Shown here: piece after piece, positions 57,293-64,000 of the stretch | Position numbering within the stretch: position 1 is the first letter of the stretch | Layout of the letters: every line of letters begins with the position of its first letter | Assembly: GCF_001556865.1 (NCBI RefSeq) | Contig: NZ_LSJY01000079.1 | Span: 1-64,000 of the forward strand | Direction: 5' to 3' | Source: Sphingobium sp. CCH11-B1 | GTDB taxonomy: Bacteria > Pseudomonadota > Alphaproteobacteria > Sphingomonadales > Sphingomonadaceae | Length of the DNA stretch: 64,000 bases | The notes under the pieces: generated by a model | Database searches by the model: none | Told to the model about the DNA's origin: nothing | Seen by the model: only the letters and a program-made list of their open reading frames with translations | Made by a program: the position numbers and the translations under genes

Positions 57293-57770
57293 GTATCCGC
57301 CTCACTCTGCGTCATGTCGGGCCGTTCTTTGCGGAACCCGTGCATGCCGAACCACCACTGTAGGGCGATGATCGCGCCTGGAGCAACCCGATCATCAGGA
57401 TCATCGCCAACGGCAGAATGATCATCATCAGTGCGGGCACGGACAGTTGCGCATCCCGAAGCAAAGCGATGATCAGCGGCGCCATCAAATGGCCGGTCAG
57501 GAAGATCGAGACATAGGCAGGAAAATCGTCCGCCTGGTGATGCATCCAGTCCTGTCCGCAATGCGGGCAGGACTGGATGGGTTTGAGGAAGCGGAGAAAC
57601 AGTTTCGCTTCGTTGCACCGCGGGCATCGACCGCACAGGCCGCGCAACATGGCCTTCCAACCTGAGGCGGGGAGCACAGGGCTCCCCGTCAGGTCGCCAG
57701 CCTCATGCGCGGGTATCGGATCGGGACTGACCGGTATCCGGTCGAAGGGCGTCACCATGAAATCAGGCAT
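57289..57770 (-). pseudogene. DUF983 family zinc-ribbon membrane protein, frameshifted
   Basis: Two zinc-ribbon CxxC pairs (GLCGRCPRCNEAKLF and QSCPHCGQDWMHH) and membrane segments of DUF983 are present. In the frame from 57770 the end diverges after IGLLQ; the next frame (-1) reads the missing family end APGAIIALQWWFGMHGFRK and stops at 57289. One lost base near 57383 is the simplest explanation. In the restored frame the stop overlaps the GNAT start by four bases, as expected of a natural operon. Start could be ATG 57770 or 57758. Confidence 0.7.
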
Positions 57771-59361
57771 CGAGCATGCCGGGCGGGGCTGCGGCCCGGA
57801 TGGCATCATCGACATGCGCGGCAAACTGCATGAAATTGCGCCGGAAGCGGTCGGCGAGGGAACGCGCGGTCAGGTCATATGCATCGCGGTCGACCCAGGT
57901 GGAGCGAGGATCGAGTATCCCCCTGTCGACGCCGTTCACCGCGACGGGGACTTCAAAGCCGAAATTCGGATCGGTGCGGAAGTCGGATTTCTTGAGCGTT
58001 CCGGACAAGGCGGCGTTCAGCAATGCCCGCGTCACCTTGATCGGCATGCGTGAGCCCGTGCCATACTGACCGCCAGTCCAGCCAGTATTGACCAGCCAGC
58101 AATCGACTCCGCCGCTCGCGATGCGCTCACGCAGCAGATTGCCGTAGACGCTGGGGTGACGCGGCATGAAGGGTGCGCCGAAGCAGGTCGAGAAGGTCGC
58201 CTCGGGCTCGGTCACGCCAATCTCCGTACCGGCCACGCGCGCCGTGTAGCCCGATAGGAAGTGATACATCGCCTGTTCGGGTGTGAGCCTGGCGATCGGG
58301 GGTAGCACGCCGAAGGCGTCGGCTGTCAGCATGATGATGTTCTTGGGGACCGGCCCCATGTTTTCGCCCGAAGCGTTGGGGATGAAGTGGATCGGATAGG
58401 CGCCGCGGCTATTCTCGGCGAGCGAGGCGTCGTCGAGATCGAGCGCGCGGGTTTCCGGATCCATCACGACATTTTCGAGTATTGTCCCGAAGCGCTGCGT
58501 GGTGGCATGGATTTCCGGCTCGGCCTCGGCCGAGAGTCGGATCATCTTGGCATAACAACCGCCTTCGAAATTGAAGACGGCGGTATCCGACCAGCCATGT
58601 TCGTCGTCACCGATCAGCGTGCGCGAGGCATCGGCCGAGAGCGTGGTCTTGCCGGTTCCCGAAAGCCCGAAGAAGATCGCGGTATCGCCGTCAGGGCCTA
58701 TGTTGGCCGAGCAGTGCATCGGCATGACGCCTTTTTCGGGCAGGACGTAATTGAGAACCGAAAAAACGGCCTTCTTCATCTCGCCGGCATAGCCGGTGCC
58801 GCCGATCAGGATCAGGCGCTGCGTGAAATCGACTGCGACGACCGTCTCCGAACGGCAGCCGTGACGCTCGGGATCGGCGCGGAAGCTTGGCAGGTCGATG
58901 ATCATATAGTCAGCGCCGAAGGCCGCCAGCTCGTCGGTGCTGGGACGAACGAGCATGGTGCGCACGAAAGCGGAGTGCCAGGCGAGTTCGGTGACCACCC
59001 GCACCCCGACGCGATATTCCGCCTGCGAGCCGCCAAACAGATCCTGCACGAACACCGTGTCGAGCGAGGCGAGATGCTTGAAGAAATCCTCGCGCAGGTT
59101 GGCGAAGGCTTCGCCGCTCATCGGTTTGTTGGTCGCGCCCCACCAGACCGCCGTTTCGGTCTCGGCGTCCCTGACGATGAACTTGTCCTGGGCGGAGCGG
59201 CCCGTGTGCTTGCCTGTCTCGACTACCAGAGCGCCATGCTCGGACATGCGGCCTTCACTGCGGCGCAGTGCTATTTCGACGAGTTGGGGCGTGTTGAGGT
59301 TGCGATGCAGGGCACCGCCCGATTTGACAGCGATTTCGGGAAAGCTCGGGGTGAGCATCAT
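57763..59361 (-). CDS. pckA: Phosphoenolpyruvate carboxykinase (ATP)
   Basis: Converts oxaloacetate to phosphoenolpyruvate for gluconeogenesis. The 532-residue protein has the P-loop [15 protein letters not shown], the metal/oxaloacetate sites ([34 protein letters not shown]), and the active-site [10 protein letters not shown]. Length and motifs are of the ATP type. It overlaps the DUF983 gene in the 3' direction. A genome would need only one copy, so its position in accessory DNA is notable. Confidence 0.95.
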   Translation of the reverse strand: MMLTPSFPEIAVKSGGALHRNLNTPQLVEIALRRSEGRMSEHGALVVETGKHTGRSAQDKFIVRDAETETAVWWGATNKPMSGEAFANLREDFFKHLASLDTVFVQDLFGGSQAEYRVGVRVVTELAWHSAFVRTMLVRPSTDELAAFGADYMIIDLPSFRADPERHGCRSETVVAVDFTQRLILIGGTGYAGEMKKAVFSVLNYVLPEKGVMPMHCSANIGPDGDTAIFFGLSGTGKTTLSADASRTLIGDDEHGWSDTAVFNFEGGCYAKMIRLSAEAEPEIHATTQRFGTILENVVMDPETRALDLDDASLAENSRGAYPIHFIPNASGENMGPVPKNIIMLTADAFGVLPPIARLTPEQAMYHFLSGYTARVAGTEIGVTEPEATFSTCFGAPFMPRHPSVYGNLLRERIASGGVDCWLVNTGWTGGQYGTGSRMPIKVTRALLNAALSGTLKKSDFRTDPNFGFEVPVAVNGVDRGILDPRSTWVDRDAYDLTARSLADRFRRNFMQFAAHVDDAIRAAAPPGMLDA

Positions 59362-59401
59362 GGCATTGTCCTCTCAACGTCGGAATTTGAATTGAAACAG
59401 A

Positions 59402-59566
59402 TCAGCTTTCACGATCGTCCGGGGACGACCCGAACCTGAGCGAAAGCTTGCGGCGGTGCGGCTTCTCGGGTGCGAGCATGGGCGCCGGGGATGGAGCCGT
59501 CTCGTCTCGGCGTTTTCGGCGCGGCCGATATCGCTGCCGCTCGTTCGTGTTGCGATCGTCATCGCT
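59402..59566 (-). CDS. Very small basic protein (54 aa)
   Basis: A 54-residue protein, MSDDDRNTNERQRYRPRRKR then proline- and lysine-rich, ending SSPDDRES. Its start overlaps the stop of the 93-residue gene by eight bases (ATGAGCGA), which argues that it is real. Family unknown; a nucleic-acid-binding role is suggested only by the charge. Confidence 0.4.
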   Translation of the reverse strand, partial: SDDDRNTNERQRYRPRRKRRDETAPSPAPMLAPEKPHRRKLSLRFGSSPDDRES

Positions 59567-59840
59567 CATCGCCTGAACCTCTGGTCGAAGCGACGATCTG
59601 CCGGTCGCCTTCCGCCAGGGCGTTGGCAATTTCAGAAACCAGGATCGAAGCTTCAATCGGGGTAAGTGCGGCTTCGTAAAGCGAACCATCGGCCTCGTGG
59701 AGTGTCAGCACGACCCGGAAGTTCTGCAGAGCCTGCGAAATCGGGCTCAATTGGGCCGTCACCCTGCTGACGGGCAAGCGCGAATGCGCTTCGCCGACAG
59801 CGGGATCGCTCCCCACAGTACCTGATTCAGCGGATGGCAT
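59559..59840 (-). CDS. Hypothetical protein (93 aa)
   Basis: A 93-residue soluble protein of mixed alpha/beta type (FRVVLTLHEADGSLYEAALT; IEASILVSEIANALAEG). No family recognised. It is divergent from the XRE regulator with a short AT-rich gap that holds two dyads, so it may be a target of that regulator. Followed by a tiny overlapping gene and then pckA on the same strand. Confidence 0.5.
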   Translation of the reverse strand: MPSAESGTVGSDPAVGEAHSRLPVSRVTAQLSPISQALQNFRVVLTLHEADGSLYEAALTPIEASILVSEIANALAEGDRQIVASTRGSGDER

Positions 59841-59852
59841 AAGTCATATATA

Positions 59853-59901
59853 CAAATAGCCTTCTGATTTGATAAGACTGCTATTTGATGTATTAAACAT
59901 C
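59853..59901. promoter_or_regulatory. Candidate operator of the XRE regulator
   Basis: Two dyads occupy the AT-rich gap: CAAATAG (59853-59859) with CTATTTG (59881-59887), and GATGTattaaACATC (59887-59901). They lie directly in front of the XRE start and between the divergent genes. XRE-type repressors usually bind such sites to control themselves and their operon. Confidence 0.5.
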
Positions 59902-59912
59902 ATGGAGTTCGC

Positions 59913-60248
59913 ATGATCACTTCGCAGCAGATGCGGGCCGCGCGTGCCCTTCTTGGGCTGGACCAGCGCCAGCTGGCCGAACTGGCGGGGCTGTCGCTGC
60001 CCACGATCCAGCGGATGGAATCCTCCGATGGGCAGGTGCGCGGCGTGGTCGACACGCTGGTCAAGGTGATCACCGCGTTCGAGAGCGCTGGCATCGAACT
60101 GCTTGGCGAAAATGCGCCGAGCACCGGCGTGGGACGCGGCGTGCGGCTGCGTGAAACTGCCAGCAGCCGATCGCGCAAACCTGTGCCGTCGATGCTCTAC
60201 GACAAGGCTCCCATCGAGCAGGCAGCCTCCGAGGACGCCGAGCGGTGA
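59913..60248 (+). CDS. XRE family transcriptional regulator
   Basis: A 111-residue protein with an N-terminal Cro/C1-type HTH (QQMRAARALLGLDQRQLAEL, AGLSLPTIQRMESS, residues about 4-40) and a short C-terminal tail. It has a GGAG site five bases before ATG 59913. It overlaps the SulP gene by four bases, so it heads the XRE-SulP-DUF1275-PhnA-like operon. Likely an autorepressor that responds to an unknown signal. Confidence 0.88.
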   Translation: MITSQQMRAARALLGLDQRQLAELAGLSLPTIQRMESSDGQVRGVVDTLVKVITAFESAGIELLGENAPSTGVGRGVRLRETASSRSRKPVPSMLYDKAPIEQAASEDAER

Positions 60249-61906
60249 CGACGACGTCCTATACGCCCAAGCTCATCACGGCACTGCGCGAAGGCTATTC
60301 GGCGACGACGTTCCGCGCCGACGCCATTGCCGGACTGACTGTCGCCATCGTTGCCCTGCCGCTCGCCATGGCGCTTGGCATTGCGAGCGGCGCATCGCCC
60401 GACAAGGGGCTGGTGACCGCCGTTGTCGCCGGTTTCCTGATCTCGGCGCTTGGCGGATCGCGGGTGCAAGTGGGCGGGCCCACGGGCGCCTTCGTCGTCG
60501 TCGTCTTCAACGTCATTGCCCAGCATGGCTATGACGGGTTGCTGATCGCAACATTGCTTGCCGGTGCAATCCTGATCGTGGCCGGGGCCGCCCGCCTCGG
60601 GCAGATGATCAAATATATCCCGCATCCGGTGGTCACCGGCTTTACCGCCGGGATCGCGGTGATCATCGCCTCGAGCCAGGTGAAGGACTTTCTCGGGCTG
60701 GCGATCAATTCGGTGCCTGCGGATTTCCTCCCCAAATGGCAGGCCTATTTCGGCGCCATTTCGACCATCCAGGGGACGACGGGTGCTGTCGGGACGGGGG
60801 CGCTAGCTATCATTGTCGGGCTTCGCCGTTACGCGCCGAAATTGCCTGGTTTCCTCATCGCGGTCGTCTTGAGTTCCGTCGTCGTGGCGCTCTTGAAGCT
60901 GCCGGTCGATACGATCGGCTCGCGCTTCCCGCATCTGCCCGCCGGACTGCCGATGCCGTCGCTTCCAGCATTTTCCCTCGCCAAGGTGAATGAGGTTCTG
61001 CCCTCGGCCTTCACCATAGCCTTTCTCGCAGGGATCGAGGCGCTGCTCTCGGCGGTCGTGGCCGATGGCATGGCGGGAACACGTCACCGGTCCAATCAGG
61101 AACTGATCGGGCAAGGCATCGCCAATGTCGCATCCGCGCTGTTCGGCGGCCTGCCCGCGACCGGCGCCATTGCTCGCACTGCGACCAATATCCGGTCCGG
61201 CGCGCGGACACCGATCGCGGGCATGATGCATGCCGCTTTCCTGTTGATCTTCGTTTTCTTCGCCACCGATCTCATGGCCTTTGTGCCGATGGCGGCGCTC
61301 GCCGCGATCCTGTTTATGGTCGCCTGGGGCATGAGCGAGTATGAACGCTTCCTTGCCCTGTTGCGCATGCCGGGAAGCGATCGGGCCGTATTGCTGTTGA
61401 CCTTCGGCCTGACGGTGTTGGTCGATTTGACGGTTGCGATCGGGGTTGGGGTCACGCTTGCCTCCTTGTTGTTCATGGCGCGCATGGCCGAGGCGGTGGA
61501 GGTCGATGCCGGCGTGACGAATGATCCCGAGCTTGATGCCGAGGACATGCACCAGCGCGATGCCTTGCCGCCCGGCGTCGAGGTCTTCCGAATCAACGGG
61601 CCGTTCTTCTTCGGTGTGGCCGGAGAACTGCTCGACACGCTGCGCCGCGTCGGCGAGCCGCCCAAGGCGATCATTCTGCGCATGCGTCTCGTACCGCTAC
61701 TCGATACCAGCGGGGTGCAGGCGCTCGAAAAGTTCGTAGAGCAGGCCCGCATCGCGGGCGCTCGGGTTATCCTGTCGGGTATCAGGCCGCAGCCGTTCAG
61801 CATGCTCAAGCGTGCGCGCCTTGGCCGATCTTCGGGCAAGCTTACTTATGCGCCGAACTACGCCAAAGCGATTGCCGCCGCGGCAAAGGTCGTTGGAGAA
61901 GCCTGA
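60245..61906 (+). CDS. SulP family anion transporter with STAS domain
   Basis: A 553-residue SLC26/SulP transporter for an inorganic or organic anion such as sulfate, bicarbonate or a dicarboxylate. The membrane domain opens with FRADAIAGLTVAIVALPLAM and shows the family hallmark GGLPATGAIARTATNIRSGA. A C-terminal STAS domain follows (LRMRLVPLLDTSGVQALEKF). The start is GTG 60245, overlapping the XRE stop. The substrate is not predictable from sequence. Confidence 0.9.
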   Translation: MTTTSYTPKLITALREGYSATTFRADAIAGLTVAIVALPLAMALGIASGASPDKGLVTAVVAGFLISALGGSRVQVGGPTGAFVVVVFNVIAQHGYDGLLIATLLAGAILIVAGAARLGQMIKYIPHPVVTGFTAGIAVIIASSQVKDFLGLAINSVPADFLPKWQAYFGAISTIQGTTGAVGTGALAIIVGLRRYAPKLPGFLIAVVLSSVVVALLKLPVDTIGSRFPHLPAGLPMPSLPAFSLAKVNEVLPSAFTIAFLAGIEALLSAVVADGMAGTRHRSNQELIGQGIANVASALFGGLPATGAIARTATNIRSGARTPIAGMMHAAFLLIFVFFATDLMAFVPMAALAAILFMVAWGMSEYERFLALLRMPGSDRAVLLLTFGLTVLVDLTVAIGVGVTLASLLFMARMAEAVEVDAGVTNDPELDAEDMHQRDALPPGVEVFRINGPFFFGVAGELLDTLRRVGEPPKAIILRMRLVPLLDTSGVQALEKFVEQARIAGARVILSGIRPQPFSMLKRARLGRSSGKLTYAPNYAKAIAAAAKVVGEA

Positions 61907-61907
61907 C

Positions 61908-62600
61908 ATGGCCGGATCGCCAAAATCGAGGCATTTACGCCTCCAAGTGGGTCGGGTCGCGGATCGCCGCATGTTCAGGCTCGCTCTCGGTCTGGCTTTT
62001 CTGGCGGGATTTATTGACGCGACCGGATTTATCCTTCTCGGCGGGATTTTCGTCGCTTCGCCCGAAACCTTTGCCACGATGTTCGCGGTGAACCTGGCAA
62101 ATGGTTGGGGCAGGGCCGCCCAGATTGGCCTGCTGGTCATTGGCGTGGTGTCCGGCGCTATGGCGGGAACGCGCATCGTTCACCGCAGCGGCCGGAACCC
62201 CCGGACTGCCGTTGTCGTAATCGTGGCTTGCCTGCTTGCCACCGCCTTTTATCTCAACCTATCGGATGTTGTCCTTTGGCCGGGCTTCCTGCTTTCCGCC
62301 GCCATCGGCATGGCGCACTGCACGCTCGATGGTTCCGATGACCTTGTCGCCCAAGCCATGTCGGCGACGCACCAACTGGTCCGGCTTGGTGAAGGACTGG
62401 CTGATCTGTGCCTGGGGCGTAAAGCGGCGAATATGGTCGCGCCGCTGTTGTTCGGCTTCGCATTCCTGGGCGGTGCCGTTGTAGCTGCGCTTGGCCACTT
62501 TGTCCTTGCGAGCGCCAGCCTCGGCCTGGGGACGGTCATCGCCGCAATTCTTATCCCGATTGCCCTTGCCGCGGATCGCGCAGGCAGTCGCAGAGCGTAA
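61908..62600 (+). CDS. DUF1275 (YoaK) family membrane protein
   Basis: A 230-residue protein with six predicted membrane segments. DUF1275 motifs are LGLAFLAGFIDATGFILLGG (about residues 24-43) and FATMFAVNLANG with ...GAMAGTRIVHRSGR. Function is not known for this family. It starts one base after the SulP stop, with GGAGAA as the RBS. It may work with the SulP protein. Confidence 0.85.
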   Translation: MAGSPKSRHLRLQVGRVADRRMFRLALGLAFLAGFIDATGFILLGGIFVASPETFATMFAVNLANGWGRAAQIGLLVIGVVSGAMAGTRIVHRSGRNPRTAVVVIVACLLATAFYLNLSDVVLWPGFLLSAAIGMAHCTLDGSDDLVAQAMSATHQLVRLGEGLADLCLGRKAANMVAPLLFGFAFLGGAVVAALGHFVLASASLGLGTVIAAILIPIALAADRAGSRRA

Positions 62601-62620
62601 CTCACAGTCTGGAGAGCCAA

Positions 62621-62923
62621 GTGAACGACGAAGACTATGTCTATGACGACGAATCCGGCGAATGGATGCCGGCGGCCGAACTGGCTACGCGCCGCGCCGA
62701 GGCCGAACGGGTCGAGGTGCGCGATGCCGTGGGCAATGTGCTGGCCGATGGCGATCAGGTCACGCTGATCAAGGATCTCGAGGTCAAGGGGGCGGGGCAA
62801 ACGCTGCGGCGCGGTACGCTCATCAAGTCGATCCGGCTCACCGGCGATCCCCAGGAAATCGATTGCAGATATGATGGCATCAAGGGCCTGGTGCTGCGAG
62901 CCGAATTTGTCCGAAAACGCTGA
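62621..62923 (+). CDS. PhnA/YjdM-like protein lacking the zinc ribbon
   Basis: A 100-residue protein. The C-terminal PhnA domain is clear: VRDAVGNVLADGDQVTLIKDLEVKG and KGLVLRAEFVRKR. Normal PhnA/YjdM has an N-terminal zinc ribbon with four cysteines; here only MNDEDYVYDDESGEWMPAAE remains. The start is GTG 62621. Despite the name, these proteins have no proven role in phosphonate use. It ends the XRE-SulP-DUF1275 operon. Confidence 0.75.
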   Translation: MNDEDYVYDDESGEWMPAAELATRRAEAERVEVRDAVGNVLADGDQVTLIKDLEVKGAGQTLRRGTLIKSIRLTGDPQEIDCRYDGIKGLVLRAEFVRKR

Positions 62924-63071
62924 ACCCTGAACTGCCGGATCTGAACCGCAACCTGGCTGACAGCCTGTCCATTGGCCCGGGTTTGTACGACCGCATTGGT
63001 CCATGTGCCATGGAGAAAGTGGGGGAGGGAGAGTGCGCCCGGATGATCGGGCGTTTTTCCTGGAGGCCTCC

Positions 63072-63371
63072 ATGGCACAGAACGACCCCATTCTCGACCC
63101 TCTGTTCGTCGAAAGCTTCAATGCCGACCTTGAGGCGTTGAACAGCCCGGCGCGCATCGCGATGACCAAATTGTCGTCCGGCGGTGATGTCTTTGAGCTG
63201 CTCGACGATGAAGGCCAATTCATCACCCTGTTTCCGGCCTCCGCCACTCCTGAAGTCACAGCGGCCGCCTACCGGCTTTACGGCCAGGGCCTCAATCGAG
63301 GCCTGCGCGCGGGCGAGGATCTCGCCTGGTCCAAGTTGCGCCATCTGATCGGCGCGGCCGCCGAGCATTGA
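63072..63371 (+). CDS. Hypothetical element protein (99 aa)
   Basis: A 99-residue small soluble protein, MAQNDPILDPLFVESFNADL, ending LAWSKLRHLIGAAAEH. It is of a kind seen in plasmid and integrative-element backbones of this group, but I do not know a name. ATG 63072 has GGAGG a few bases before it. In line with the next two genes it forms a small backbone operon. Confidence 0.55.
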   Translation: MAQNDPILDPLFVESFNADLEALNSPARIAMTKLSSGGDVFELLDDEGQFITLFPASATPEVTAAAYRLYGQGLNRGLRAGEDLAWSKLRHLIGAAAEH

Positions 63372-63410
63372 TCGCTCGGCTTCCTCAACTTCCGGACCAG
63401 GAGAAGAATC

Positions 63411-63899
63411 ATGGCTGACAGAGCCAGTGCGTCGATCATGATCGGCGGCACCATTCGCCGTTCCCATATTCTCGGCCTTATCGAGGCCATCGCCAGCGAC
63501 GGCGGCCGCGCCGATTGGGAGGGCGAGCCGCTTGATTTCTCGTCGCTTCACGAGGGCTCGGCCCTGGAGGCATTCGCCTATGAACTGCCGGGCGGCACCT
63601 TCGAATCGACCGAAGAGTTTTGCGAAGAACAGGGCATTGCCTATGTTCGGTACTCCGGCAGTTGTGGCGGGGTTTTCGGACCCGAGCGCGTGGTCTTCAC
63701 CGGCGCCGGAGCCGCCGTGCAGTTCGACATGACCGAGAATGACGAGATCGTCCTTGCCCGGAGCATGATCCGCGAACTCGGCTCCATGGAAGCAGTCTGG
63801 GCCTGGTTCGAGCAGGCCGAATTCGTGCCGCCGCCATTCACGATCGTCGATGATGGCGATGCTGCCGTCGCTCCTGCCGAGGAGGCGGTCCATGGCTGA
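63411..63899 (+). CDS. Hypothetical element protein (162 aa)
   Basis: A 162-residue protein with an alpha/beta body (IRRSHILGLIEAIASDGGR, FESTEEFCEEQGIAYVRYSG). No family recognised. The RBS AGGAGA is before ATG 63411. The stop overlaps the start of the next gene by eight bases, so it is a backbone operon. An acidic C-terminal tail ends the protein. Confidence 0.55.
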   Translation: MADRASASIMIGGTIRRSHILGLIEAIASDGGRADWEGEPLDFSSLHEGSALEAFAYELPGGTFESTEEFCEEQGIAYVRYSGSCGGVFGPERVVFTGAGAAVQFDMTENDEIVLARSMIRELGSMEAVWAWFEQAEFVPPPFTIVDDGDAAVAPAEEAVHG

Positions 63900-64000
63900 C
63901 AGCTACGTCCAGGGCAGCTTCGCGTTCACCTGCACCCATGAGGAAATGGCGCTGATCGAGGAGGCGTTCCAGGCGAGCTATGACCTCGAGGCCGGCGACA
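63892..64000 (+). CDS. Start of a hypothetical gene cut by the window edge
   Basis: The first 36 codons of a frame that runs off the window: MADSYVQGSFAFTCTHEEMA then LIEEAFQASYDLEAGD. Its ATG overlaps the previous stop by eight bases, which supports translation. Too little is visible for a family. Confidence 0.5.
   Translation, partial: MADSYVQGSFAFTCTHEEMALIEEAFQASYDLEAGD

Overview
The window is high-GC DNA from an alphaproteobacterium of the sphingomonad group. Signs of this are a circularly permuted two-piece tmRNA whose tag reads ANDNEALALAA, a chpT gene of the CckA-ChpT-CtrA pathway, a direct-repeat GTTC-N7-GTTC LexA box and a large TonB-dependent receptor. Genus level (Sphingobium or Sphingomonas) is an inference.

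Bases 1-41811 look like ordinary chromosome. At the left edge an mtgA gene is cut by what looks like an IS21-type element end. Then follow an MFS exporter with divergent TetR regulator; rpoH; rluD with a divergent JAMM peptidase gene; chpT; a glnB-glnA nitrogen operon with a candidate sigma-54 promoter and two NtrC-like sites; map; a GFA/CinA-like pair; a DUF3182/hydrolase pair; gltA and gltX; comEC; lexA; and a linked trpG-trpD-trpC-moaC-moeA block. After a hemerythrin gene and the tmRNA comes a lipoprotein plus TonB-receptor operon. It is preceded by six 7-bp PhoB-type positions phased exactly 11 bp apart, which suggests control by phosphate starvation. A 2OG-Fe(II) oxygenase lies beside it. 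Bases 29890-41811 carry a complete type II secretion operon, gspC to gspN plus the prepilin peptidase.

From about 41812 to the right end the DNA is accessory. First is a 3.8-kb islet of AbiJ/HEPN-like and DUF4238 genes in a mixed-orientation arrangement that resembles a defence or toxin locus. Next is a chromate-resistance operon (chrA, a Tat-exported superoxide dismutase, a short ChrB-like protein). Then comes the backbone of a plasmid or integrative element: a CHC2/Toprim primase-like gene, a ParB-like gene broken by one frameshift, and a 1433-residue DarB-type methylase/strawberry-notch helicase fusion. Small element genes follow, and similar small ORFs resume at 63 kb. Between them sits a block of about 6 kb with GNAT, a frameshifted DUF983 gene, ATP-type pckA, a HigA-like XRE regulator, a SulP transporter, DUF1275 and a PhnA-like gene; this looks like cargo.

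No tRNA, rRNA, CRISPR array or complete insertion sequence was seen. Function calls rest on reading protein motifs by eye; no database search was run. No stretch above 300 bases lacks a gene or RNA.
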